Shown: positions 8,202 through 17,067, counted from the first letter of the stretch. The stretch: 30,529 nucleotides of DNA from Prevotella sp. (GCA_021636625.1 JAJWLX010000040.1:1-30529), one strand, 5' to 3'. Numbers and translations: made by a program. Notes: generated from the sequence alone by a model not told the origin.

Positions 8202-8234
8202 GAACGGAGGGCATTTTGGAAGTGCCCTTTGTTC
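8202..8234 (+). promoter_or_regulatory. 12-bp hairpin in the moxR leader
   Basis: GAACGGAGGGCA (8202-8213) pairs over its full length with TGCCCTTTGTTC (8223-8234), including two G-T pairs, around a 9-base loop. A TGTTTTTAG stretch follows. Because the predicted start site is just upstream, it would form almost at the 5' end of the mRNA. It could stabilise the message, attenuate transcription or be a start-proximal terminator. The structure is read directly; the role is inference. Confidence 0.55.
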
Positions 8235-8275
8235 TGTTTTTAGAATGAATTAAACGTAAAATTGATAATAAGATT

Positions 8276-9271
8276 ATGGCAGAAGCTATTGATATCCGTG
8301 AGTTGAATATCCGGATTGAACAACAGAGTCAGTTCGTTACCAACCTGGTAATGGGCATGAACAAGGTCATCGTAGGTCAGAAGCACCTCGTTGACTGTCT
8401 CCTTATCGGTCTTCTCTCTGATGGTCACATTCTCCTGGAAGGTGTACCAGGTCTGGCGAAGACTCTTGCAATCAAAACATTGTCACAGTTGATTAGTGCA
8501 GACTATAGCCGCATACAGTTTACACCCGATTTGTTGCCTGCCGACGTGATCGGTACGCAGATCTATTCGCAGAAGGATGAAGCCTTCCATGTGAAGCGAG
8601 GACCTGTGTTTGCCAACTTCGTCCTGGCAGATGAAATCAACCGTGCTCCAGCCAAGGTGCAGAGTGCCTTGCTTGAGGCGATGCAGGAACATCAGGTAAC
8701 CATCGGCGAGCAGACTTTCCATTTGCCTAATCCATTCCTGGTGATGGCTACCCAGAACCCGGTAGAGCAGGAGGGTACCTATCAGTTGCCTGAGGCTCAG
8801 GTGGACCGTTTCCTCCTCAAGGTTATCATCGATTATCCTACCATCGAAGAAGAGAAGCTCATCATCCGTGAGAACATCCAGGGCGGTCTGCCTACCGTAA
8901 CTCCGGTTACTACAGCCGAGGAAATCCTGAAGGCTCGCAGCATCGTCAACGAGGTGTATATCGATGAGAAGATTGAGCAGTATATTGCCGACATCGTCTT
9001 TGCTACCCGTTATCCAGACCGTTACGGCCTGGGCGAATTGAAGGATATGATTACCTTTGGCGGCAGTCCTCGTGCCAGCATCTCACTTGCCAAGGCAGCC
9101 AGAGCCTACGCCTTCATCAAGCACCGTGGCTACGTGATTCCTGAGGATGTACGTGCCGTGGCTCACGATGTGCTCCGCCACCGCATCGGTCTCTCTTACG
9201 AGGCAGAGGCAAGCGAAATCACCAGCGAGGAAATCGTCAGCCGCATCATCAACAAGGTTGAAGTGCCTTGA
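8276..9271 (+). CDS. moxR: MoxR-family AAA+ ATPase
   Basis: A cytosolic AAA+ ATPase of 331 residues that, in studied systems, acts as a chaperone for VWA-domain partner proteins. Walker A EGVPGLAKT is at 55-63, Walker B VLADE at 116-120 followed by INRAP, and sensor 1 lies in MATQNPVEQEGTYQLPEAQVDRF, the hallmark MoxR sequence. The C-terminal lid contains GGSPRASISL. It heads the Bat operon, 28 bases before the DUF58 gene. This order (moxR, DUF58, VWA genes) is conserved in the Bacteroidota and makes the assignment firm. Confidence 0.95.
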   Translation: MAEAIDIRELNIRIEQQSQFVTNLVMGMNKVIVGQKHLVDCLLIGLLSDGHILLEGVPGLAKTLAIKTLSQLISADYSRIQFTPDLLPADVIGTQIYSQKDEAFHVKRGPVFANFVLADEINRAPAKVQSALLEAMQEHQVTIGEQTFHLPNPFLVMATQNPVEQEGTYQLPEAQVDRFLLKVIIDYPTIEEEKLIIRENIQGGLPTVTPVTTAEEILKARSIVNEVYIDEKIEQYIADIVFATRYPDRYGLGELKDMITFGGSPRASISLAKAARAYAFIKHRGYVIPEDVRAVAHDVLRHRIGLSYEAEASEITSEEIVSRIINKVEVP

Positions 9272-9299
9272 TTTAGTTCAAAATTCAAAGTAAATTAAG

Positions 9300-10169
9300 T
9301 TGGATACACAAGATATCTTAAAGAAAGTTCGGAAGATCGAGATCAAGACTCGCGGATTGAGCCAGAACATCTTCGCCGGCCAGTATCATTCTGCCTTCAA
9401 GGGTAGGGGAATGGCCTTTGCCGAGGTGCGCGAATATCAGTATGGCGACGACGTGAGAGACATCGACTGGAATGTGACGGCTCGCTTCCATCGCCCTTTC
9501 GTCAAGGTCTTTGAAGAAGAGCGAGAGCTTACTGTGATGCTGATGGTGGATGTGAGCGGTTCGCTCGATTTCGGTACCATGCGCCAGATGAAGCGCGACC
9601 TGGCTACCGAGATAGCTGCAACCCTTGCCTTCAGTGCCATCCAGAACAACGACAAGATAGGTGTCATCTTCTTTTCCGACAGAATAGAGAAATATATCCC
9701 TCCCAAGAAGGGACGCAAGCATATCCTCTACATCATTCGTGAGATGCTCGACTTTCATCCCGAGAGTCAGCGTACCGATATCGGATGTGCCCTGGAATAC
9801 TTCACGAGGGTGATGAAACGCCATTGCACGGCTTTCGTCATCAGCGACTTCTACGATAGCAAGGACTATCAGCACCAGCTGCAGATAGCCAACCAGAAGC
9901 ACGATGTGGTGGGAATCCAGGTGTATGATCCACGTGCCAAGCAGCTGCCCGACGTGGGACTGCTCAAGGTGATGGATGCCGAAACGGGACACGAGATGTA
10001 TATCGATACCAGTTCGAAGAAATTGAGAGTGGCTCACACCCAAAACTGGTTGCGACAGCAGGAGAATCTGCGACAGCTCTTTGCCAAGAGCAAGGTAGAT
10101 TGGACTTCGGTAGCCACCAACGAGGACTTCTCGAAGGCGCTCCTGATGCTGTTCAAACAGAGAGGCTAA
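9300..10169 (+). CDS. DUF58-domain protein of the Bat operon
   Basis: A 289-residue protein of the DUF58 family, whose C-terminal part resembles a von Willebrand A fold. The family motif YGDDVRDIDWNVTARFHRPFV lies at about 48-68 and a MIDAS-like DVSGS at 84-88. No membrane segment is visible. The start is taken as the TTG at 9300: an in-frame stop codon lies just upstream at 9291, the family homology already begins within ten residues, and the next ATG would remove about 37 conserved residues. It follows moxR by 28 bases and presumably works with it on the same membrane complex. The molecular role of DUF58 proteins is not settled. Confidence 0.88.
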   Translation: MDTQDILKKVRKIEIKTRGLSQNIFAGQYHSAFKGRGMAFAEVREYQYGDDVRDIDWNVTARFHRPFVKVFEEERELTVMLMVDVSGSLDFGTMRQMKRDLATEIAATLAFSAIQNNDKIGVIFFSDRIEKYIPPKKGRKHILYIIREMLDFHPESQRTDIGCALEYFTRVMKRHCTAFVISDFYDSKDYQHQLQIANQKHDVVGIQVYDPRAKQLPDVGLLKVMDAETGHEMYIDTSSKKLRVAHTQNWLRQQENLRQLFAKSKVDWTSVATNEDFSKALLMLFKQRG

Positions 10170-10180
10170 AGTAAGATAAC

Positions 10181-11257
10181 ATGAAAATAAAGAATATCAT
10201 ATTGACGATGGCGCTGATGGGTTGCTCTACGCTGGCTTTCGGTCAGACCGTGGAGCAGCGCATGGATTCCCTGCAGCTGCTTATCGGACAGCAGACCATC
10301 CTGCACCTCAAGGCTACTGCCCGGAAGGGTGCCAGAATTGTGCTGCCATCCTTCAAGCCTCAGGACCAGATTGTACCTGGTGTAGAGGTGGTGGAGCAGA
10401 GCAAGGGCGACACGATGCAGATGGGTGATGACCGCATCCAGGTGAGCCGCGACTATACGCTTACCTCTTTCGATGAGAAGGTGTATGTGGTTCCTGCACT
10501 CGATGTGAAGATCGACGGCAAGAGCTATCACGGAAATCCGTTGGCGCTGAAGGTGCTCACCGTTCCGGTAGATACGGTGCATCCTAACCAGTTCTATCCG
10601 GCAAAGGGTGTACAGGATAATCCTTTCGAGTGGAGTGAGTGGAGCTTCGCCTTCTGGTTGAGCCTGCTGATGATTATCATCTGTGGCGCAATGATTTATC
10701 TCCGCAATCGTCTGAAGAAGAACAAGCCTATCATCGCCCGCATCCGCATCGTGAAGAGGGTGCCTGCCCATGAGAAGGCGCTGCGTGAAATCAATGACAT
10801 CAAGCATCATCATACCAGCGCCAGCCAGGAGACTCAGAAAGAGTACTACACCCAGTTGACCAATACGCTGCGTGCCTATATCGTGAGCCGCTTCGGATTC
10901 AATGCGATGGAGATGACCAGTGGAGAAATCATCGAGCACCTGCGTGCTTCGGGCGACCAGAAGATGATAGACGAGCTGAGAATGCTCTTCTCCACCGCCG
11001 ACCTGGTGAAGTTTGCCAAGTACGAGATTCCGATGAACGAGAACGATGCCAACCTGGTGAATGCCATCAACTTCATCGACCAGACGAAGACCGATGAGCA
11101 GCCTAAGGAGGAGAAGATCGTTCCAACGCTCAGCACCGAAGACCAGAAGTCGCAGCAGCAGCGCCGACTCATCAAGACCCTGCTCTGGGTGGGCGGCATC
11201 AGCGTAGTTGCCATCTTCGGCTACATCGTTTATCAGGTAGCGATGCTCGTGATGTAA
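10181..11257 (+). CDS. BatD-like membrane protein of the Bat operon
   Basis: A 358-residue membrane protein I recognise by context more than by sequence. A signal peptide covers about 1-21 and ends at AFGQ. An extracytoplasmic beta-rich part follows (about 22-145), with a FDEKVYVVPAL segment like the beta-sandwich of BatD. One membrane span is at about 157-177 (AFWLSLLMIIICGAMIYL). A basic helical cytoplasmic region contains REYY/LRAYIVSRFG-type residues seen in other Bat-associated proteins. A second span lies at about 335-357, at the C-terminus. It begins 11 bases after the DUF58 gene. It is probably a partner of the VWA proteins BatA and BatB; no enzymatic motif is seen. Confidence 0.75.
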   Translation: MKIKNIILTMALMGCSTLAFGQTVEQRMDSLQLLIGQQTILHLKATARKGARIVLPSFKPQDQIVPGVEVVEQSKGDTMQMGDDRIQVSRDYTLTSFDEKVYVVPALDVKIDGKSYHGNPLALKVLTVPVDTVHPNQFYPAKGVQDNPFEWSEWSFAFWLSLLMIIICGAMIYLRNRLKKNKPIIARIRIVKRVPAHEKALREINDIKHHHTSASQETQKEYYTQLTNTLRAYIVSRFGFNAMEMTSGEIIEHLRASGDQKMIDELRMLFSTADLVKFAKYEIPMNENDANLVNAINFIDQTKTDEQPKEEKIVPTLSTEDQKSQQQRRLIKTLLWVGGISVVAIFGYIVYQVAMLVM

Positions 11258-11261
11258 ATGT

Positions 11262-11292
11262 CATCAGGCTCGGAAATCCAGAGCCGGTGATG
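11262..11292 (+). other. intercistronic hairpin before batA
   Basis: CATCA-GGCTC (11262-11271) pairs with GAGCC-(GG)-TGATG (11281-11292) with a 2-base bulge and a 9-base loop. No T run follows, so it is more likely an mRNA stability or processing element than a terminator. Confidence 0.35.
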
Positions 11293-11316
11293 TAAACAAT
11301 AAAAAGAAATTAAGAA

Positions 11317-12315
11317 ATGGAATTTGCAAGTAAAGCATATTTTCTGCTGCTCCTGCTGCTGATACCTTATATATTATGGTATTTCCTGGGCAGGAAGAAG
11401 AGCGAGCCTACGATGCGCATGAGTGATACACGCATCTATCAGTATGCTCCCAAGAGCATGCGCGTCAGACTCATCCATCTGCCGATGGTGCTGAGATGCA
11501 TCTGCTTCGTGCTCATCGTCATCGCCATGGCCCGTCCGCAGACCCACTATTCCTGGGACAACAAGACCGTAGAAGGTATCGATATCATGCTTGCCATGGA
11601 CGTATCAACCTCTATGCTTGCCGAAGACCTGAAGCCAAACCGTATGGAGGCGGCGAAGGATGTTGCCACTGAGTTTATCTCTGGCCGTCCTACCGACAAT
11701 ATCGGACTCACCATCTTTGCCGGAGAGGCTTTCACGCAATGTCCGATGACCACCGATCATGCCAGTCTGCTCAGACTTCTGCATGATACCCGCACCGATA
11801 TTGCGGCTCGCGGACTCATCGACGACGGTACCGCTGTGGGTATGGGACTTGCCAACGCCGTGACCCGACTCAAGGATTCCAAGGCAAAGAGCAAGGTGGT
11901 AATCCTGCTCACCGACGGTAGTAACAACATGGGTGACATCTCGCCTATGACCGCTGCCGAGATAGCCAAGAGCTATGGCATCAGAGTCTATACCATCGGT
12001 GTGGGAACCAACAAGGTGGCGCCTTATCCGATGCCTGTGGCAGGAGGCGTACAGTATGTCAATATCCCGGTGGAAATCGATACCCCGACGCTGCGCGACA
12101 TCGCTCAGACCACCGATGGAAACTTCTATCGAGCTACGAGTACAGCCGAGTTGAAGAAAATCTACAAGGACATCGATAAGCTGGAGAAGTCTAAGTTTAA
12201 TGTGAAGCATTTTGCCAAGCGCTATGAGGCCTACCAGCCTTTTGCCCTGGGTGCACTCCTGATACTGCTTCTGGAGATATTGCTCCGCCTCACTTGGTTC
12301 AGAAGAATTCCTTGA
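11317..12315 (+). CDS. batA: VWA-domain membrane protein BatA
   Basis: A 332-residue inner-membrane protein with two N-terminal spans (about 7-24 and 53-72), a von Willebrand A domain (about 88-280) and a C-terminal span (about 306-326). The MIDAS metal site is intact: DVSTS at 95-99, a Thr/Asp pair later in the domain and TDGSNN. The sequence MARPQ after span 2 is typical of BatA and BatB. The bat operon was described in Bacteroides fragilis, where its loss lowers aerotolerance. BatA is thought to form a membrane complex with BatB, BatC, BatD and BatE and to be acted on by the MoxR ATPase. Confidence 0.93.
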   Translation: MEFASKAYFLLLLLLIPYILWYFLGRKKSEPTMRMSDTRIYQYAPKSMRVRLIHLPMVLRCICFVLIVIAMARPQTHYSWDNKTVEGIDIMLAMDVSTSMLAEDLKPNRMEAAKDVATEFISGRPTDNIGLTIFAGEAFTQCPMTTDHASLLRLLHDTRTDIAARGLIDDGTAVGMGLANAVTRLKDSKAKSKVVILLTDGSNNMGDISPMTAAEIAKSYGIRVYTIGVGTNKVAPYPMPVAGGVQYVNIPVEIDTPTLRDIAQTTDGNFYRATSTAELKKIYKDIDKLEKSKFNVKHFAKRYEAYQPFALGALLILLLEILLRLTWFRRIP

Positions 12316-12359
12316 TGAAAGAGGAGTTTAGACAAAATAGATTATAACATCATATAAAT

Positions 12360-13400
12360 ATGTTAAGATTTGAAGATCCTACGTTTCTCTGGCTGCTCTG
12401 GCTGATACCGGTGCTCATACTGGTTCGTCTGGTAGGCTGGAGAAGGCGAAAGGCTAAGCTGAAAAGATTGGGCGATCCGGAACTGCTCAAGCAGTTGATG
12501 CCCAACATATCCAAATACCGTCCTACGGTGAAGTTTGTGCTGATGCTTGCTGCCTTGGCACTTGTCATCGTGATGGTGGCTCGCCCTCAGATGGGAAGCA
12601 AGATTTCTCACGACAAGCGTAATGGCATCGAGACGATGATCTGTCTCGATATCTCCAATTCCATGCTTGCCGAAGATGTGGCTCCTTCCCGTCTCGACAA
12701 GAGCAAGATGCTGATAGAGAATCTGGTAGATAACTTCAGCAACGACAAGATCGGACTGATTGTCTTTGCAGGCGATGCCTTCGTGCAGTTGCCTATCACC
12801 AGTGATTATGTATCGGCAAAGATGTTCCTGCAGAATATCACCCCGGGGCTGATCCAGACTCAGGGAACCAATATCGGCGATGCCATCTCGCTTGCCACCA
12901 AGAGTTTTACCCAGCAGGACAATGTGGGTAGAGCCATCATCGTGATTACCGATGGTGAGAACCATGAGGATGGTGCCAAGGAGGCTGCCGAGATTGCCCA
13001 GAAGAAGGGCATCAATGTGTTTATCCTCGGTATCGGTAATACCAAGGGCGCTCCTATCCCGATGGGCGATGGCTCTTATCTGAAGGATCACGCAGGCAAT
13101 ACCGTGATGACTGCCCTCAACGAGCAGATGTGCCGCGAACTGGCGCAGGCTGGCAAGGGTCAGTATATCCATGTGGATAATACAAGTGATGCAGAAAAGG
13201 CATTGAATGATGACCTTACCAAGTTGCAGAAGGGAGATATGACCAGCGTGATATACAGTGCCTATGATGAACAGTTTCAGGCTGTGGGCATTCTCATCAT
13301 CCTCCTGCTCATCATCGAGGTCTGCATGCTGGAAGTAAAGAATCCGTTGCTCAGGAACGTCAAGTTCTTCAAAAGGGATTCCTTGAAGCTGCCGAAATAA
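12360..13400 (+). CDS. batB: VWA-domain membrane protein BatB
   Basis: A paralogue of BatA, 346 residues long, with N-terminal spans at about 8-26 and 58-74, the MARPQ junction, a von Willebrand A domain and a C-terminal span near 308-326. The MIDAS starts at DISNS (97-101), followed by the shared MLAEDVAPSRLDKSK, and TDGENHEDG supplies the last metal-site segment. It follows batA by 44 bases. The C-terminal tail (KNPLLRNVKFFKRDS) is basic and cytoplasmic. Function within the Bat complex is inferred from the family. Confidence 0.93.
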   Translation: MLRFEDPTFLWLLWLIPVLILVRLVGWRRRKAKLKRLGDPELLKQLMPNISKYRPTVKFVLMLAALALVIVMVARPQMGSKISHDKRNGIETMICLDISNSMLAEDVAPSRLDKSKMLIENLVDNFSNDKIGLIVFAGDAFVQLPITSDYVSAKMFLQNITPGLIQTQGTNIGDAISLATKSFTQQDNVGRAIIVITDGENHEDGAKEAAEIAQKKGINVFILGIGNTKGAPIPMGDGSYLKDHAGNTVMTALNEQMCRELAQAGKGQYIHVDNTSDAEKALNDDLTKLQKGDMTSVIYSAYDEQFQAVGILIILLLIIEVCMLEVKNPLLRNVKFFKRDSLKLPK

Positions 13401-13469
13401 TCGGGGCAGAAAGTCAGGCATGTCACCTATTTGCCCTGAACGGTTGTTTTCCGGTTTCGTTTCCGGAGT

Positions 13470-13556
13470 CGCCCTGAAAGGGCAGAAGCTCTTAGCCCAG
13501 GGCATCGCCCTGGGTAAAGCGAGTAGTAGCAAGGCGCCCTGAAAGGGCAAAAGCTT
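13470..13556. repeat. GCCCTGAAAGGGC palindromic repeat cluster before batC
   Basis: Two copies of CGCCCTGAAAGGGCARAAGCT (13470-13490 and 13535-13555) flank a strong hairpin (CCCAGGGC at 13496-13503, GCCCTGGG at 13507-13514). A third copy occurs at 19151-19172, before the ABC-F gene. The unit is itself palindromic (GCCCTNNNAGGGC-like). It looks like a dispersed REP-type element inserted inside the operon. Confidence 0.75.
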
Positions 13557-13574
13557 TAAAATATAGATGTAAAA

Positions 13575-14321
13575 ATGAAGTATATACATTATATAATAGT
13601 AACAGTGGCAATGTTGCTGGTGGGTACGGCACAAGTCGGAGCCCAGACTGATCGCAACCTGATCCGTCAGGGCAATCGTGCCTTCAAATCTCAGAAATGG
13701 GCAGTGGCAGAAACCCAATATCGCAAGGCTATCTCCAAGAATCAGAAGAATCCACAGGCGATATACAATCTTGGTTGTGCGCTCATGGCGCAGCAGAAAG
13801 ACTCCATGGCGATACAGCAGTTTACCAATGCTGCCCAGTTGGAAACCAACCGCCTCCGCCGTGCTGCCAGCTATCACAACATGGGCGTGATCATGCAGAA
13901 CCACCGTGAATATGCCCAGGCCATCGAATACTACAAGATGGCGCTGAGATGCAATCCACAGGACAATGAGACCCGTTATAATCTTGCCCTCTGCAAGAAG
14001 TTGCTCAAGAACAATCCGCAAAACAAGGATAAGAACAAGAACAACAAGGATAAGAACAAGGACAAGAACAAGAAAGATCAGAATAAGGACAAGAACAAAG
14101 ACAACAAGGATAAAAACGACGATAAGAACAAAAACGACAAGAACAAGAATAAGAATAACAAGAATAATCAGAACCAAAACCAGCCGAACCAGGACAAGAT
14201 GAGCCGCGAGAATGCCGAGCAGCTCCTGAATGCCGCCGTTCAGCAGGAGCAAGCCACCAAGCGCAAGTTGCAGAAGGCGATGAGCCAGCCACGCAGGAAG
14301 GCTTACGACAAGAATTGGTAA
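13575..14321 (+). CDS. batC: TPR protein BatC with Lys/Asn/Asp-rich linker
   Basis: A secreted or periplasmic TPR protein of 248 residues. A signal peptide covers about 1-23 (ending VGAQ). Three to four TPR units run from about 25 to 145, for example QAIYNLGCAL and ASYHNMGVIM. Residues about 150-205 are almost only Lys, Asn, Asp and Gln (KDKNKNNKDKNKDKNKKDQ and similar). The C-terminal SRENAEQLLNAAVQQEQ segment is a conserved BatC feature. The TPRs are expected to bind other Bat proteins. The linker is likely disordered; its repetitive DNA (about 14023-14190) could vary in length between strains. Confidence 0.88.
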   Translation: MKYIHYIIVTVAMLLVGTAQVGAQTDRNLIRQGNRAFKSQKWAVAETQYRKAISKNQKNPQAIYNLGCALMAQQKDSMAIQQFTNAAQLETNRLRRAASYHNMGVIMQNHREYAQAIEYYKMALRCNPQDNETRYNLALCKKLLKNNPQNKDKNKNNKDKNKDKNKKDQNKDKNKDNKDKNDDKNKNDKNKNKNNKNNQNQNQPNQDKMSRENAEQLLNAAVQQEQATKRKLQKAMSQPRRKAYDKNW

Positions 14322-14396
14322 AAGATTAGATGAGATAAAAATACGATTTATAAATACGGTTTACATATAATATTTAGCTATTATTTAAGATACGAT

Positions 14397-16994
14397 ATGA
14401 AAAGAATAGGTTGGTATTTGATATTGCTGATATGCTTGCTAGGCTACCAGGTGCATGCGGTGGCCCAGCATATCTCCGTGTCGGCTCCATCGCACGTAGC
14501 GGCTGGAGAAAACTTCCGTGTCGCCTATACCATCAACACCCGTGATGTAGAGGAATTCAGAATGGGTGCAGTGCAGGATGGACTCGAAGTCATCGCAGGC
14601 CCTTACACATCCTCGCAATCCAGTTATCAGATGATCAACGGACATACCTCGTCCTCTTCATCTGTAACCATCACCTACACCCTTTATGCAGCAAAGAATG
14701 GTACCTTCAACATTGGTTCTTCCCACGCCATCGTGGATGGTAGGAACCTGGCTTCTCGCGCCGTGAAGATTACGGTGTCGGGGCACGCCCAGCATACCAA
14801 CGGCGCTCCTAGCATGCACGGACAGAATAGCTACGACCAACCTCGTATGCGTACCGCAGGCTCTGCCATCTCAGGCAGCGACCTCTTCATCAAGGTGTCT
14901 GCCAACAAGAAGAGAGTACACGAGCAGGAACCTATCCTGCTTACCTATAAGGTATATACACAGGTGGAACTCACCCAGCTGGAAGGCAAGATGCCAGACC
15001 TGAAGGGATTCCACAACCAGGAAGTGCCTCTGCCACAGCAGAAGACTTTCCATACCGAAATGGTGAATGGTCGTCCTTACAAGTGTGTCACCTGGAGCCA
15101 GTATGTGATGTATCCTCAGATGACCGGTAAGCTGGAGATTCCTTCCATCACCTTCAAGGGCATCGTGGTACAGCAGAACCGCAATGTCGATCCTATGGAG
15201 GCCTTCTTCAATGGCGGCTCCGGATATGTAGAGGTAAAGAAGGACATCAAGGCTCCGGGTATCACCCTGCAGGTAGATCCGTTGCCTCAGCGCCCTGCCA
15301 ACTTCTCGGGTGGAGTAGGTAAGTTCAATATCTCTGCTTGTCTTGACAAGAAGGAAATCAAGGCTGGCGAACCGATTACGCTCCGTGTGATTGTGGGAGG
15401 TATCGGAAACCTCAAGCTGCTGAAGCAGCCAGTAGTGAATTTCCCGAAGGATTTCGACAAGTATGATGCCAAGGTAACAGATAAGACCCGACTCACCGCC
15501 AATGGAGTGGAGGGTAATATGATCTACGATTTCCTGGCTGTTCCTCGCAATCAGGGCAGCTATACCATTCCAGCCGTGGAGTTCACCTATTATGATACCA
15601 GCAAGAATGCGTATAAGACCATCAAGACCCAACCTTTCACTCTGAACGTGGAGAAGGGAGATGGATCGACATCCGAGTCGGCTGACTATACCAGCAAGGA
15701 CAAGGATATCCATACCATCAAGTTGGGCAAGACCTCACAGCATCAGGCAGATGATATGTTCTTCGGAAGCTTCGGCTACTGGACCAGTCTGCTCATTCCG
15801 CTCATCGCCTTCTTCGTGCTGCTGGTGGTATTCCATCGCAGAGCCATCGAGAATGCCGACATCGTGAAGAAGCGCTCCAACAAGGCGGGCAAGATAGCCA
15901 CCAAGCGTCTGCGCATGGCCAACAAGCTGATGCTGCAGGGCAAGCAGGGCGAGTTCTATGATGAGGTGATGCGTGCCCTCTGGGGATATATGAGCTACAA
16001 GCTGAACATGCCGGTAGAGCAGCTCTCTCGTGAGAATATCCGTGAGAAACTCTTCGCCCACGATGTGGACGATGTTACAATACAGAAGTTTACTTCCGCT
16101 CTCGATGAGTGCGAGTTCGAGCGTTATGCTCCAGGCGATCCTGCCGGCAATATGAACCGTACCTTCGAATCGGCAATGACAGCGATTATGGAAATAGAAA
16201 ATGCAATCAATGCGACTCGCAAGAACGCCAAGAAGCATCCTGCCGGATATTCCTTCGTATGGCTGCTCCTGGCGATGCTGGGTTTCGGCGCTTCTCCGGT
16301 ATCGGCAATCACCAAGAACAATGCCGATACGGAATACCAGAAGGGCAACTACCAGCAGGCTATCCGCGACTACGAAGAGCTGCTCAAGAATGGTGCCTCT
16401 GCCGAGATTTACTACAATCTCGGCAATGCCTACTATCGTACAGACAATATCACCAAGGCGGTGCTCAACTATGAACGTGCCCGCCTGCTCTCGCCTGGAG
16501 ATGAGGACATCAACTTCAATCTCCAGTTTGCACGCAGCAAGACCATCGACAAGATTACCCCGGTAAGCGAAATGTTCTTCGTTACCTGGTATAAGGCGCT
16601 GGTCAACTTCACGAGTGTAGATAACTGGGCGAAGACTGGCATCATCTCCATCATCATGGCGCTGCTGCTCGTGCTGCTCTATCTCTTCGGTCCGCACATC
16701 CTGATGCGCAAGATCGGCTTCTTTGGCGGTATCGGCTTCTTCCTCGTCTTCCTGCTGAGCAATCTCTTTGCCTATCAGCAGAAGCAGGCGCTCGACAACC
16801 GCAAGGGTGCCATCATCATCTCACCTTCCGTGAACATCAAGAAGACGCCTGCCAAGACCAGTACCGATCAGTTTGTACTCCATGAGGGTACCCGTGTAGA
16901 TATCATCGACAAGGGTATGACCGACTGGCGTGGCATCCGCGTTGGCGATGGAAGAGAAGGATGGATCGAGACCAAGCACCTCGAGGAAATCTAG
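14397..16994 (+). CDS. BatD-BatE fusion protein
   Basis: One 865-residue frame that joins two proteins separate in Bacteroides fragilis. BatD part: signal peptide (about 1-23), beta-sandwich oxygen-tolerance domain (about 25-430), a span at about 461-481 and a helical cytoplasmic region with RMANKLMLQGK. A second hydrophobic segment at about 618-637 ends in GASPVSA, which looks like a former BatE signal peptide. BatE part: TPR region (about 640-720), two spans (about 747-765 and 771-793) and an SH3-like domain (about 802-865) with VNIKKTPAKTS and DWRGIRVGDGREGWI. It ends the bat operon. The fusion would fix a 1:1 ratio and topology of the two parts. The junction sequence is continuous, with no sign of frameshift. 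Confidence 0.88.
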   Translation: MKRIGWYLILLICLLGYQVHAVAQHISVSAPSHVAAGENFRVAYTINTRDVEEFRMGAVQDGLEVIAGPYTSSQSSYQMINGHTSSSSSVTITYTLYAAKNGTFNIGSSHAIVDGRNLASRAVKITVSGHAQHTNGAPSMHGQNSYDQPRMRTAGSAISGSDLFIKVSANKKRVHEQEPILLTYKVYTQVELTQLEGKMPDLKGFHNQEVPLPQQKTFHTEMVNGRPYKCVTWSQYVMYPQMTGKLEIPSITFKGIVVQQNRNVDPMEAFFNGGSGYVEVKKDIKAPGITLQVDPLPQRPANFSGGVGKFNISACLDKKEIKAGEPITLRVIVGGIGNLKLLKQPVVNFPKDFDKYDAKVTDKTRLTANGVEGNMIYDFLAVPRNQGSYTIPAVEFTYYDTSKNAYKTIKTQPFTLNVEKGDGSTSESADYTSKDKDIHTIKLGKTSQHQADDMFFGSFGYWTSLLIPLIAFFVLLVVFHRRAIENADIVKKRSNKAGKIATKRLRMANKLMLQGKQGEFYDEVMRALWGYMSYKLNMPVEQLSRENIREKLFAHDVDDVTIQKFTSALDECEFERYAPGDPAGNMNRTFESAMTAIMEIENAINATRKNAKKHPAGYSFVWLLLAMLGFGASPVSAITKNNADTEYQKGNYQQAIRDYEELLKNGASAEIYYNLGNAYYRTDNITKAVLNYERARLLSPGDEDINFNLQFARSKTIDKITPVSEMFFVTWYKALVNFTSVDNWAKTGIISIIMALLLVLLYLFGPHILMRKIGFFGGIGFFLVFLLSNLFAYQQKQALDNRKGAIIISPSVNIKKTPAKTSTDQFVLHEGTRVDIIDKGMTDWRGIRVGDGREGWIETKHLEEI

Positions 16995-17067
16995 GAGAAT
17001 GATGTGAATGGAGCGTCAGTCACTGATATCATTCTACATTCAACATTAAATATAAAACAATAAGTAA

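Noticed and set aside
13470..13556. CRISPR-like array
   Set aside because: Only two repeat units with a hairpin between them, no regular spacers, and a third copy elsewhere. It is a dispersed palindromic repeat.
14023..14190. Tandem repeat array as an independent element
   Set aside because: The repeats keep the batC frame and encode a low-complexity linker, so they belong to the gene.
12363..14252. 629-residue open frame on the minus strand
   Set aside because: It lies opposite batB and batC. Its long Leu/Val/Ile-rich run is simply the reverse of the Lys/Asn/Asp repeat of BatC, and no family motif is seen.
16996..17035. Terminator after the bat operon
   Set aside because: AGAATGAT and ATCATTCT pair over 8 bases, but the loop is 24 bases and no T run follows.
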